DNA of 64,000 nt from NCBI GenBank assembly GCA_964016885.1, contig OZ024744.1, positions 20,886,098 to 20,950,097 on the forward strand, in the 5' to 3' direction. This stretch comes from Eledone cirrhosa (lineage: Eukaryota; Mollusca; Cephalopoda; Octopoda; Eledonidae). The translations under genes were made by a program, and so were the position numbers. This document shows positions 40,301-53,700 of the stretch, piece by piece (position 1 is the stretch's first letter; every line of letters begins with the position of its first letter). The notes under the pieces were generated by a model, which had not been told where the DNA came from, searched no databases, and worked only from the letters and a program-made list of their open reading frames with translations.

Positions 40301-42818
40301 GTTGAATCTTAAGAACTGACTCGTTTTAACAACAGTTGAATCTTAAGATAAAACTCGTTTTAACAACAGTTGAATCTTAAGAAATGACTCGTTTTAACAA
40401 CAGCTGAATCTTAAGATAAAACTCGTTTTAACAACAGTTCAAACTTAAGAAATGACTCGTTTTAACAAAAGTTGAATATTATGAACTCACTCATTTTAAC
40501 AACAGTTGAATCTTAAGATAACATTCGTTTTAACAACAGTTGAATCTTAAGAACTGATTCGTTTTAACAACAGTTGAATCTTAAGATAAAACTCGTTTTA
40601 ACAACAGTTGAATCTTAAGAACGGACTCGTTTTAACAACAGCTGAATCTTAAGATAAAACTCGTTTTAACAACAGCTGAATCTTAAGATAAAACTCGTTT
40701 TAACAACAGTTGAATCTTAAGATAAAACTCGTTTTAACAACAGTTGAATCTTAAGAACTGACTCGTTTTAACAACAGCTGAATCTTAAGATAAAACTCGT
40801 TTTAACAACAGTTGAATCTTAAGAACTGACTCGTTTTAACAACAGGTGAATCTTAAGATAAAACTCGTTTTAACAACAGCTGAATCTTAAGATAAAACTC
40901 GTTTTAACAACAGTTGAATCTTAAGATAAAACTCGTTTTAACAACAGTTGAATCTTAAGTACTGACTTGTTTTAACAACAGTTGAATCTTAAGATAAAAC
41001 TCGTTTTAACAACAGTTGAATCTTATGAGCTAACTCATTTTAACAACAGTTGAATCTTAAGTTAAGACTCGTTTTAACAACAGTTGAATCTTAAGAACTG
41101 ACTCGTTTTAACAACAGCTGAATCTTAAGATAAAACTTGTTTTAACAACAGTTGAATCTTAAAGATAAAACTCGCTTTAACAACAGTTGAATCTTAAGAA
41201 CTGACTCGTTTTAACAACAGTTGAATCTTAAGACAAAACCCGTTTTAACAACAGTTGAATCTTAAGAACTGTCTCGTTTTAACAACAGTTGAATCCTAAG
41301 ATAAACCTCGTTTTAACAACAGATTAATCTTAAGAACTGACTCGTTCTAAAAACAGTTGAATCTTAAGACAAAACTCGTTTTAACAACAGTTGAATCTTA
41401 AGAACTGACTTGTTCTAACAACAGTTCAGCCTCAAGAACTGACTCGTTTTAAAACAGTTGAATCGTTAGATCTGACTCGTTTTAACAACAGTTGAATCTT
41501 AAAATAAAACTCGTTTTAACAATAGTTGAATCTCAAGAACTGACTCGTTTTAGCAACAGTTGAATCTTAATAACTGACTCGTTTTAACAACAGTTGAATG
41601 TTAAGATAAAACTCGTTTAAGAATAGTTGAATCTTAAGAACTGACTCGTTTTAACAACAGTTGAATCTTAAGATAAAACTCGTTTTAACAACTGTTGAAT
41701 CTTAAGAACTGACTCGTTTTAACAACAGTTGAATCTTCAAATAAAACTCGTTTTAACAACAGTTGAATCTTAAGAACTGACTCGTTTTAACAACAGTTGA
41801 ATGTTAAGATAAAACTCGTTTAAAAAATAGTTGAATCTTAAGAACTGACTCGTTTTAACAACAGTTGAATCTTAAGATAAAACTCGTTTTAACAACAGTT
41901 GAATCTTAAGAACTGACTCATTTTAACAACAGTTGAATATTATGAACTCACTCATTTTAACAACACTTGAATCTTAAGATAACATTCGTTTTAACAACAG
42001 TTGAATCTTAAGAACTGATTCGTTTTAACAACAGTTGAATCTTAAGATAAAACTCGTTTTAACAACAGTTGAATCTTAAGAACGGACTCGTTTTAACAAC
42101 AGCTGAATCTTAAGATAAAACTCGTTTTAACAACAGTTGTATCTTATGAACTGACTCATTTTAACAACAGTTGAATCTTAAGAACTGATTCGTTTTAACA
42201 ACAGTTGAATCTTAAGATAAAACTCGTTTTAACAACAGTTGAATCTTAAGAACTGATTCGTTTTAACAACAGTTCAAACTTAAGAACTGATTCGTTTTAA
42301 CAACAGTTGAATCTTATGAACTGACTCATTTTAACAACAGTTGAATCTTAAGATAACATTCGTTTTAACAACAGTTGAATCTTAAGAACTGACTCGTTTT
42401 AACAACAGCTGAATCTTAAGATAAAACTCGTTTTAACAACAGTTGTATCTTATGAACTGACTCATTTTAACAACAGTTGAATCTGAAGAACTGATTCGTT
42501 TTAACAACAGTTGAATCTTAAGATAAAACTCGTTTTAACAACAGTTGAATCTTAAGAACTGACTCGTTTTAACAACAGCTGAATCTTAAGATAAAACTCG
42601 TTTTAACAACAGTTGAATCTTAAGAACTGACTCGTTTTAACGACAGCTGAATCTTAAGATAAAACTCGTTTTAACAACAGTTGGATCTTAAGAACTGACT
42701 CGTTTTAACAACAGTTGAATCTTACGATAAAACTCGTTTTAACAACAGTTGAATCTTATGAACTAACTCATTTTAACAACAGTTGAATCTTAAGTTAAGA
42801 CTCGTTTTAACAACAGTT

Positions 42819-42954
42819 GAATCTTAAGAACTGACTCGTTTTAACAACAGTTGAATCTTAAGACAAAACCCGTTTTAACAACAGTTGAATCTTAAGAACT
42901 GTCTCGTTTTAACAACAGTTGAATCTTAAGATAAACCTCGTTTTAACAACAGTT
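42819..42954. repeat. Four-monomer block present in B, absent from A
   Basis: This 136-bp block contains the ACAAAACCCG, AACTGTCTCG, ATAAACCTCG series that normally opens a class-1 anchor cassette. The same series is present in the parallel cassettes near 9,180, 24,270 and 49,630, so B keeps the ancestral arrangement. Its length is exactly four 34-bp units. Confidence 0.85.
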
Positions 42955-45900
42955 TAATCTTAAGAACTGACTCGTTTTAACAACAGTTGAATCTTAAGAC
43001 AGAACTCGTTTTAACAACAGTTGAATCTTAAGAACTGACTTGTTCTAACAACAGTTCAGCCTTAAGAACTGACTCGTTTTAAAACAGTTGAATCGTTAGA
43101 ATCGACTCGTTTTAACAACAGTTGAATCTTAAAATAAAACTCGTTTTAACAATAGTTGAATCTCAAGAACTGACTCGTTTTAGCAACAGTTGAATATTAA
43201 GATAACACTCGTTTTCATAACAGTTGAATCTTAAGAACTGTCTCGTTTTAACAACAGTTGAATTTTAAGATAAACCTCGTTTTGACAACAGGTGAATCTT
43301 AAGAACTGACTCGTTTTAACAACAGTTAAATCTTAATAACTGACTCGTTTTAACAACAGTTGAATGTTAAGATAAAACTCGTTTTAACACTAGTTGAATC
43401 TTAAGAACTGACTCGTTTTAACAACAGTTGAATCTTAAGATAAAACTCGTTTTAACAACTGTTGAATCTTAAGAACTGACTCGTTTTAACAACAGCTGAA
43501 TCTTAAGATAAAACTCGTTTTAACAACAGTTGAATCTTAAGAACTGACTCGTTTTAACAACAGTTGAATGTTAAGATAAAACTCGTTTTAACAATAGTGG
43601 AATCTTAAGAACTGACTCGTTTTAACAACAGTTGAATCTTAAGATAAAGCTCGTTTTAACAACAGTTGAATCTTAAGAACTGACTCGTTTTAACAACAGC
43701 TGAATCTTAAGATAAAACTCGTTTTAACAACAGTTCAAACTTAAGAAATGACTCGTTTTAACAAAAGCTGAATCTTATGAACTCACTCATTTTAACAACA
43801 GTTGAATCTTAAGATAACATTCGTTTTAACAACGTTGAATCTTAAGAACTGATTCGTTTTAACAACAGTTGAATCTTAAGATAAAACTCGTTTTAACAAC
43901 ACGTGAATCTTAAGAACGGACTCGTTTTAACAACACCTGAATGTTAAGATAAAACTCGTTTTAACAACAGTTGAATCTTAAGAACTGATTCGTTTTAACA
44001 ACAGTTCAAACTTAAGAACTGACTCGTTTTAACTACAGTTGAATCTTATGAACTGACTCATTTTAACAACAGTTGAATCTTAAGATAACATTCGTTTTAA
44101 CAACAGTTGAATCTTAAGAACTGACTCGTTTTAACAACAGTTGAATCTTAAAGATAAAACTCGTTTCGACAACAGTTGAATCTTAAGAACTGACTCGTTT
44201 TAACAACAGCTGAATCTTAAGATGAAACTCGTTTTAACAACAGTTGAATCTTAAGATAAAACTCGTTTTAACAACAGTTGAATCTTATGAGCTAACTCAT
44301 TTTAACAACAGTTGAATCTTAAGTTAAGACTCGTTTTAACAACAGTTGAATCTTAAGAACTGACTCGTTTTAACAACAGCTGAATCTTAAGATAAAACTC
44401 GTTTTAACAACAGTTGAATCTTAAGAACTGACTCGTTTTAACAACAGCTGAATCTTAAGATAAAACTCGTTTTAACAACAGTTGAATCTTAAGTTAAGAC
44501 TCGTTTTAACAACAGTTGAATCTTAAGAACTGACTCGTTTTAACGACAGCTGAATCTTAAGACAAAACCCGTTTTAACAACAGTTGAATCTTAAGAACTG
44601 TCTCGTTTTAACAACAGTTGAATCTTAAGATAAACCTCGTTTTAACAACAGTTTAATCTTAAGAACTGACTCGTTTTAACAACAGTTGAATCTTAAGACA
44701 AAACTCGTTTTAACAACAGTTGAATGTTAAGAACTGACTTGTTCTAACAACAGTTCAGCCTTAAGAACTGACTCGTTTTAAAACAGTTGAATCGTTAGAA
44801 CTGACTCGTTTTAACAACAGTTGAATCTTAAAATAAAACTCGTTTTAACAATAGTTGAATCTCAAGAACTGACTCGTTTTAGCAACAGTTGAATCTTAAG
44901 ATAACACTCGTTTTCATAACAGTTGAATCTCAAGAACTGTCTCGTTTTAACAACAGTTGACTTTTAAGATAAACCTCGTTTTGACAACAGTTGAATCTTA
45001 AGAACTGACTCGTTTTAACAACAGTTAAATCTTAATAACTGACTCGTTTTAACAACAGTTGCATGTTAAGATAACACTCGTTTTAACAATAGTTGAATCT
45101 TAAGAACTGACTCGTTTTAACAACAGTTGAATCTTAAGATAAAACTCGTTTTAACAACTGTTGAATCTTAAGAACTGACTTGTTTTAACAACAGCGGAAT
45201 CTTAAGATAAAACTCGTTTTAACAACAGTTGAATCTTAAGAACTGACTCGTTTTAACAACAGTTGAATCTTCAAATAAAACTCGTTTTAACAACAGTTGA
45301 GTCTTAAGAACTGACTCGTTTTAACAACAGTTGAATGTTAAGATAAAACGCGTTTTAACAATAGTGGAATCCTAAGAACTGACTCGTTTTAACAACAGTT
45401 GAATCTTAAGATAAAACTCGTTTTAACAACAGTTGAATCTTATGAACTAACTCATTTTAACAACAGTTGAATCTTAAGTTAAGACTCGTTTTAACAACAG
45501 TTGAATCTTAAGAACTGACTCCTTTTAACAACAGTTGAATCTTAAGACAAAACTCGTTTTAACAACAGTTGAATCTTAAGAACTGACTTGTTCTAACAAC
45601 AGTTCAGTCTCAAGAATTGACTCGTTTTAAAACAGTTGAATCGTTTGATCTGACTCGTTTTAACAACAGTTGAATCTTAAAATAAAACTCGTATTAACAA
45701 TAGTTGAATGTCAAGAAATGACTCGTTTTAGCAACAGTTGAATCTTAATAACTGACTCGTTTTAACAACAGTTGAATGTTAAGATAAAACTCGTTTTAAC
45801 AATAGTTGAATCTTAAGAACTGACTCGTTTTAACAACAGTTGAATCTTAAGATAAAACTCGTTTTAACAACAGTTGAATCTTAAGAAATGACTCGTTTTA

Positions 45901-47018
45901 ACAACAGCTGAATCTTAAGATAAAACTCGTTTTAACAACAGTTCAAACTTAAGAAATGACTCGTTTTAACAAAAGTTGAATATTATGAACTCACTCATTT
46001 TAACAACAGTTGAATCTTAAGATAACATTCGTTTTAACAACAGTTGAATCTTAAGAACTGATTCGTTTTAACAACAGTTGAATCTTAAGATAAAACTCGT
46101 TTTAACAACAGTTGAATCTTAAGAACGGACTCGTTTTAACAACACCTGAATCTTAAGATAAAACTCGTTTTAACAACAGTTGAATCTTAAGAACTGATTC
46201 GTTTTAACAACAGTTCAAACTTAAGAACTGACTCGTTTTAACAACAGTTGAATCTTATGAACTGACTCATTTTAACAACAGTTGAATCTTAAGATAACAT
46301 TCGTTTTAACAACAGTTGAATCTTAAGAACTGACTCGTTTTAACAACAGTTGAATCTTAAAGATAAAACTCGTTTCGACAACAGTTGAATCTTAAAGAAC
46401 TGACTCGTTTTAACAACAGCTGAATCTTAAGATAAAACTCGTTTTAACAACAGTTGAATCTTAAGATAAAACTCGTTTTAACAACAGTTGAATCTTAAGA
46501 ACTGACTCGTTTTAACGACAGCTGAATCTTAAGATAAAACTCGTTTTAACAACAGTTCAAACTTAAGAAATGACTCGTTTTAACAACAGTTGAATCTTAT
46601 GAACTGACTCGTTTTAACAACAGTTGAATCTTAAGATAAAACTCGTTTTAACAACAGTTGAATCTTATGAGCTAACTCATTTTAACAACAGTTGAATCTT
46701 AAGTTAAGACTCGTTTTAACAACAGTTGAATCTTAAGAACTGACTCGTTTTAACAACAGCTGAATCTTAAGATAAAACTCGTTTTAACAACAGTTGAATC
46801 TTAAGATAAAACTCGTTTTAACAACAGTTGAATCTTAAGTACTGACTTGTTTTAACAACAGTTGAATCTTAAGATAAACCTCGTTTTAACAACAGTTGAA
46901 TCTTAAGATAAAACTCGTTTTAACAACAGTTGAATCTTATGAACTAACTCATTTTAACAACAGTTGAATCTTAAGTTAAGACTCGTTTTAACAACAGTTG
47001 AATCTTAAGAACTGACTC

Positions 47019-47120
47019 CTTTTAACAACAGTTGAATCTTAAGACAAAACTCGTTTTAACAACAGTTGAATCTTAAGAACTGACTTGTTCTAACAACAGT
47101 TCAATCTCAAGAATTGACTC
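47019..47120. repeat. Three-monomer block present in B, absent from A
   Basis: This 102-bp block (3 x 34) spans the ACAAAACTCG, ACTTGTTCTAAC and CAATCTCAAG monomers that normally lead into the TTTTAAAACAG unit. The equivalent of this order exists at 14,940-15,050 and 40,060-40,170. Loss from A is therefore the simpler reading. Confidence 0.84.
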
Positions 47121-50100
47121 GTTTTAAAACAGTTGAATCGGTTGATCTGACTCGTTTTAACAACAGTTGAATCTTAAAATAAAACTCGTATTAACAATAG
47201 TTGAATGTCAAGAAATGACTCGTTTTAGCAACAGTTGAATCTTAATAACTGACTCGTTTTAACAACAGTTGAATGTTAAGATAAAACTCGTTTTAACAAT
47301 AGTTGAATCTTAAGAACTGACTCGTTTTAACAACAGTTGAATCTTAAGATAAAACTCGTTTTAACAACAGTTGAATCTCAAGAAATGACTCGTTTTAACA
47401 ACAGCTGAATCTTAAGATAAAACTCGTTTTAACAACAGTTCAAACTTAAGAAATGACTCGTTTTAACAAAAGTTGAATATTATGAACTCACTCATTTTAA
47501 CAACAGTTGAATCTTAAGATAACATTCGTTTTAACAACAGTTGAATCTTAAGAACTGATTCGTTTTAACAACAGTTGAATCTTAAGATAAAACTCGTTTT
47601 AACAACAGTTGAATCTTAAGAACGGACTCGTTTTAACAACAGCTGAATCTTAAGATAAAACTCGTTTTAACAACAGCTGAATCTTAAGATAAAACTCGTT
47701 TTAACAACAGTTGAATCTTAAGATAAAACTCGTTTTAACAACAGTTGAATCTTAAGTACTGACTTGTTTTAACAACAGTTGAATCTTAAGATAAAACTCG
47801 TTTTAACAACAGTTGAATCTTATGAGCTAACTCATTTTAACAACAGTTGAATCTTAAGTTAAGACTCGTTTTAACAACAGTTGAATCTTAAGAACTGACT
47901 CGTTTTAACGACAGCTGAATCTTAAGATAAAACTTGTTTTAACAACAGTTGAATCTTAAAGATAAAACTCGCTTTAACAACAGTTGAATCTTAAGAACTG
48001 ACTCGTTTTAACAACAGTTGAATCTTAAGACAAAACCCGTTTTAACAACAGTTGAATCTTAAGAACTGTCTCGTTTTAACAACAGTTGAATCCTAAGATA
48101 AACCTCGTTTTAACAACAGATTAATCTTAAGAACTGACTCGTTCTAACAACAGTTGAATCTTAAGACAAAACTCGTTTTAACAACAGATTAATCTTAAGA
48201 ACTGACTTGTTCTAACAACAGTTCAGCCTCAAGAACTGACTCGTTTTAAAACAGTTGAATCGTTAGATCTGACTCGTTTTAACAACAGTTGAATCTTAAA
48301 ATAAAACTCGTTTTAACAATAGTTGAATCTCAAGAACTGACTCGTTTTAGCAACAGTTGAATCTTAATAACTGACTCGTTTTAACAACAGTTGAATGTTA
48401 AGATAAAACTCGTTTAAGAATAGTTGAATCTTAAGAACTGACTCGTTTTAACAACAGTTGAATCTTAAGATAAAACTCGTTTTAACAACTGTTGAATCTT
48501 AAGAACTGACTCGTTTTAACAACAGTTGAATCTTCAAATAAAACTCGTTTTAACAACAGTTGAATCTTAAGAACTGACTCGTTTTAAAAACAGTTGAATG
48601 TTAAGATAAAACTCGTTTTAAAAATAGTTGAATCTTAATAACTGACTCGTTTTAACAACAGTTGAATCTTAAGATAAAACTCGTTTTAACAACAGTTGAA
48701 TCTTAAGAACTGACTCATTTTAACAACAGTTGAATATTATGAACTCACTCATTTTAACAACACTTGAATCTTAAGATAACATTCGTTTTAACAACAGTTG
48801 AATCTTAAGAACTGATTCGTTTTAACAACAGTTGAATCTTAAGATAAAACTCGTTTTAACAACAGTTGAATCTTAAGAACGGACTCGTTTTAACAACAGC
48901 TGAATTTTAAGATAAAACTCGTTTTAACAACAGTTGAATCTTAAGAACTGATTCGTTTTAACAACAGTTCAAACTTAAGAACTGATTCGTTTTAACAACA
49001 GTTGAATCTTATGAACTGACTCATTTTAACAACAGTTGAATCTTAAGATAACATTCGTTTTAACAACAGTTGAATCTTAAGAACTGACTCGTTTTAACAA
49101 CAGTTGAATCTTAAGATAAAACTCGTTTTAACAACAGTTGATTCTTAAGAACTGACTCGTTTTAACAACAGCTGAATCTTAAGATAAAACTCGTTTTAAC
49201 AACAGTTGTATCTTATGAACTGACTCATTTTAACAACAGTTGAATCTTAAGAACTGATTCGTTTTAACAACAGTTGAATCTTAAGATAAAACTCGTTTTA
49301 ACAACAGTTGAATCTTAAGAACTGACTCGTTTTAACAACAGCTGAATCTTAAGATAAAACTCGTTTTAACAACAGTTGAATCTTAAGAACTGACTCGTTT
49401 TAACGACAGCTGAATCTTAAGATAAAACTCGTTTTAACAACAGTTGGATCTTAAGAACTGACTCGTTTTAACAACAGTTGAATCTTACGATAAAACTCGT
49501 TTTAACAACAGTTGAATCTTATGAACTAACTCATTTTAACAACAGTTGAATCTTAAGTTAAGACTCGTTTTAACAACAGTTGAATCTTAAGAACTGACTC
49601 GTTTTAACAACAGTTGAATCTTAAGACAAAACCCGTTTTAACAACAGTTGAATCTTAAGAAATGTCTCGTTTTAACAACAGTTGAATCTTAAGATAAACC
49701 TCGTTTTAACAACAGTTTAATCTTAAGAACTGACTCGTTTTAACAACAGTTGAATCTTAAGACAAAACTCGTTTTAACAACAGTTGAATCTTAAGAACTG
49801 ACTTGTTCTAACAACAGTTCAGCCTTAAGAACTGACTCGTTTTAAAACAGTTGAATCGTTAGAATCGACTCGTTTTAACAACAGTTGAATCTTAAAATAA
49901 AACTCGTTTTAACAATAGTTGAATCTCAAGAACTGACTCGTTTTAGCAACAGTTGAATCTTAAGATAACACTCGTTTTCATAACAGTTGAATCTTAAGAA
50001 CTGTCTCGTTTTAACAACAGTTGAATTTTAAGATAAACCTCGTTTTGACAACAGGTGAATCTTAAGAACTGACTCGTTTTAACAACAGTTAAATCTTAAT

Positions 50101-50458
50101 AACTGACTCGTTTTAACAACAGTTGAATCTTCAAATAAAACTCGTTTTAACAACAGTTGAATCTTAAGAACTGTCTCGTTTTAACAACAGTTGAATCTTA
50201 AGATAAAACTCGTTTTAACAACAGTTGAATCTTAAGATAAAACTCGTTTTAACAACAGTTGAATCTTATGAGCTAACTCATTTTAACAACAGTTGAATCT
50301 TAAGTTAAGACTCGTTTTAACAACAGTTGAATCTTAAGAACTGACTCGTTTTAACAACAGCTGAATCTTAAGATAAAACTCGTTTTAACAACAGTTGAAT
50401 CTTAAGAACTGACTCGTTTTAACAACAGCTGAATCTTAAGATAAAACTCGTTTTAACA

Positions 50459-51817
50459 ACAGTTGAATCTTAAGTTAAGACTCGTTTTAACAACAGTTGA
50501 ATCTTAAGAACTGACTCGTTTTAACGACAGCTGAATCTTAAGATAAAACCCGTTTTAACAACAGTTGAATCTTAAGAACTGTCTCGTTTTAACAACAGTT
50601 GAATCTTAAGATAAACCTCGTTTTAACAACAGTTTAATCTTAAGAACTGACTCGTTTTAACAACAGTTGAATCTTAAGACAAAACTCGTTTTAACAACAG
50701 TTGAATCTTAAGAACTGACTTGTTCTAACAACAGTTCAGCCTTAAGAACTGACTCGTTTTAAAACAGTTGAATCGTTAGAACTGACTCGTTTTAACAACA
50801 GTTGAATCTTAAAATAAAACTCGTTTTAACAATAGTTGAATCTCAAGAACTGACTCGTTTTAGCAACAGTTGAATCTTAAGATAACACTCGTTTTCATAA
50901 CAGTTGAATCTCAAGAACTGTCTCGTTTTAACAACAGTTGACTTTTAAGATAAACCTCGTTTTGACAACAGTTGAATCTTAAGAACTGACTCGTTTTAAC
51001 AACAGTTAAATCTTAATAACTGACTCGTTTTAACAACAGTTGCATGTTAAGATAAAACTCGTTTTAACAATAGTTGAATCTTAAGAACTGACTCGTTTTA
51101 ACAACAGTTGAATCTTAAGATAAAACTCGTTTTAACAACTGTTGAGTCTTAAGAACTGACTTGTTTTAACAACAGCTGAATCTTAAGATAAAACTCGTTT
51201 TAACAACAGTTGAATCTTAAGAACTGACTCGTTTTAACAACAGTTGAATCTTCAAATAAAACTCGTTTTAACAACAGTTGAATCTTAAGAACTGACTCGT
51301 TTTAACAACAGTTGAATGTTAAGATAAAACCCGTTTTAACAATAGTGGAATCTTAAGAACTGACTCGTTTTAACAACAGTTGAATCTTAAGATAAAACTC
51401 GTTTTAACAACAGTTGAATCTTAACAACTGACTCTTTTTAACAACAGCTGAATCTTAAGATAAAACTCGTTTTAACAACAGTTCAAACTTAAGAAATGAC
51501 TCGTTTTAACAAAAGTTGAATCTTATGAACTCACTCATTGTAACAACAGTTGAATCTTAAGATAACATTCGTTTTAACAACAGTTGAATCTTAAGAACTC
51601 ATTCGTTTTAACAACAGTTGAATCTTAAGATAAAACTCGTTTTAACAACACGTGAATCTTAAGAACGGACTCGTTTTAACAACACCTGAATCTTAAGATA
51701 AAACTCGTTTTAACAACAGTTGAATCTTAAGAACTGATTCGTTTTAACAACAGTTCAAACTTAAGAACTGACTCGTTTTAACAACAGTTGAATCTTATGA
51801 ACTGACTCATTTTAACA
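50459..51817. repeat. 1,359-bp higher-order unit, first copy (in B)
   Basis: Counterpart of 25,103-26,461 at offset 25,356. TTTTCATAAC is at 50,892 and CACGTG at 51,649. Small private changes are visible, such as ATAAAACCCG near 50,535 where A has ACAAAACCCG, and TTGAGTC near 51,145. Confidence 0.88.
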
Positions 51818-53176
51818 ACAGTTGAATCTTAAGTTAAGACTCGTTTTAACAACAGTTGAATCTTAAGAACTGACTCGTTTTAACGACAGCTGAATCTTAA
51901 GACAAAACCCGTTTTAACAACAGTTGAATCTTAAGAACTGTCTCGTTTTAACAACAGTTGAATCTTAAGATAAACCTCGTTTTAACAACAGTTTAATCTT
52001 AAGAACTGACTCGTTTTAACAACAGTTGAATCTTAAGACAAAACTCGTTTTAACAACAGTTGAATCTTAAGAACTGACTTGTTCTAACAACAGTTCAGCC
52101 TTAAGAACTGACTCGTTTTAAAACAGTTGAATCGTTAGAACTGACTCGTTTTAACAACAGTTGAATCTTAAAATAAAACTCGTTTTAACAATAGTTGAAT
52201 CTCAAGAACTGACTCGTTTTAGCAACAGTTGAATCTTAAGATAACACTCGTTTTCATAACAGTTGAATCTCAAGAACTGTCTCGTTTTAACAACAGTTGA
52301 CTTTTAAGATAAACCTCGTTTTGACAACAGTTGAATCTTAAGAACTGACTCGTTTTAACAACAGTTAAATCTTAATAACTGACTCGTTTTAACAACAGTT
52401 GCATGTTAAGATTAAACTCGTTTTAACAATAGTTGAATCTTAAGAACTGACTCGTTTTAACAACAGTTGAATCTTAAGATAAAACTCGTTTTAACAACTG
52501 TTGAATCTTAAGAACTGACTTGTTTTAACAACAGCTGAATCTTAAGATAAAACTCGTTTTAACAACAGTTGAATCTTAAGAACTGACTCGTTTTAACAAC
52601 AGTTGAATCTTCAAATATAACTCGTTTTAACAACAGTTGAATCTTAAGAACTGACTCGTTTTAACAACAGTTGAATGTTAAGATAAAACCCGTTTTAACA
52701 ATAGTGGAATCTTAAGAACTGACTCGTTTTAACAACAGTTGAATCTTAAGATAAAACTCGTTTTAACAACAGTTGAATCTTAACAACTGACTCTTTTTAA
52801 CAACAGCTGAATCTTAAGATAAAACTCGTTTTAACAACAGTTCAAACTTAAGAAATGACTCGTTTTAACAAAAGTTGAATCTTATGAACTCACTCATTGT
52901 AACAACAGTTGAATCTTAAGATAACATTCGTTTTAACAACAGTTGAATCTTAAGAACTCATTCGTTTTAACAACAGTTGAATCTTAAGATAAAACTCGTT
53001 TTAACAACACGTGAATCTTAAGAACGGACTCGTTTTAACAACACCTGAATCTTAAGATAAAACTCGTTTTAACAACAGTTGAATCTTAAGAACTGATTCG
53101 TTTTAACAACAGTTCAAACTTAAGAACTGACTCGTTTTAACAACAGTTGAATCTTATGAACTGACTCATTTTAACA
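51818..53176. repeat. 1,359-bp higher-order unit, second copy (in B)
   Basis: Counterpart of 26,462-27,820 at offset 25,356. TTTTCATAAC is at 52,251 and CACGTG at 53,008. It keeps the CTTCAAATATAAC variant of the second copy (about 52,614). It has a private AGATTAAACTC near 52,410. Confidence 0.88.
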
Positions 53177-53690
53177 ACAGTTGAATCTTAAGATAACATT
53201 CGTTTTAACAACAGTTGAATCTTAAGAACTGACTCGTTTTAACAACAGTTGAATCTTAAGACAAAACCCGTTTTAACAACAGTTGAATCATAAGAACTGT
53301 CTCGTTTTAACAACAGTTGAATCTTAAGATAAACCTCGTTTTAACAACAGTTTAATCTTAAGAACTGACTCGTTTTAACAACAGTTGAATCTTAAGACAA
53401 AACTCGTTTTAACAACAGTTGAATCTTAAGAACTGACTTGTTCTAACAACAGTTCAGCCTTAAGAACTGACTCGTTTTAAAACAGTTGAATCGTTAGAAC
53501 TGACTCGTTTTAACAACAGTTGAATCTTAAAATAAAACTCGTTTTAACAATAGTTGAATCTCAAGAACTGACTCGTTTTAGCAACAGTTGAATCTTAAGA
53601 TAACACTCGTTTTCATAACAGTTGAATCTTAAGAACTGTCTCGTTTTAACAACAGTTGAATTTTAAGATAAACCTCGTTTTGACAACAGG
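53177..53690. repeat. 1,359-bp unit, truncated third copy at the B/C boundary
   Basis: Counterpart of 27,821-28,335. TTTTCATAAC is at 53,610, which is 1,359 bp after 52,251, and the rare GAATCATAAG is at about 53,287. It ends at the junction where C switches to the 43.3-kb type of sequence. Confidence 0.82.
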
Positions 53691-53700
53691 TGAATCTTAA
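53680..53700. other. Junction of a 14,958-bp contraction in super-unit C
   Basis: Left of this point C aligns with 27.85-28.33 kb and right of it with 43.29 kb onward. The offset changes from 25,356 to 10,398, a loss of 14,958 bp (440 x 34 - 2). The switch is seen where TTTTGACAACAGTTG of the 28.3-kb cassette is replaced by TTTTGACAACAGGTG of the 43.3-kb cassette. Both sides lie in the same kind of anchor cassette, as expected for unequal homologous exchange. The exact point is uncertain within a few monomers because the flanks are similar. Confidence 0.78.

Larger units (their letters stand above)
27849..53204. repeat. Higher-order super-unit B, about 25.36 kb
   Basis: This is the tandem copy of super-unit A with the same order of variant monomers throughout. 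It carries two blocks that A lacks: 136 bp (4 monomers, about 42,819-42,954) and 102 bp (3 monomers, about 47,019-47,120). Very rare variants are shared at the expected positions, for example the AACAACGTTG deletion at about 18,580/43,834, CAGTCGAATC at about 7,907/33,025 and TCTGAAG at 17,364/42,482. By eye only a few single-base differences are apparent over the whole length, such as 15,877 C against 40,995 T, 21,288 A against 46,542 C, 18,780 A against 44,034 T and 19,942 T against 45,196 G. Identity therefore looks above 99.8%, but I did not align it exhaustively. Confidence 0.9.
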
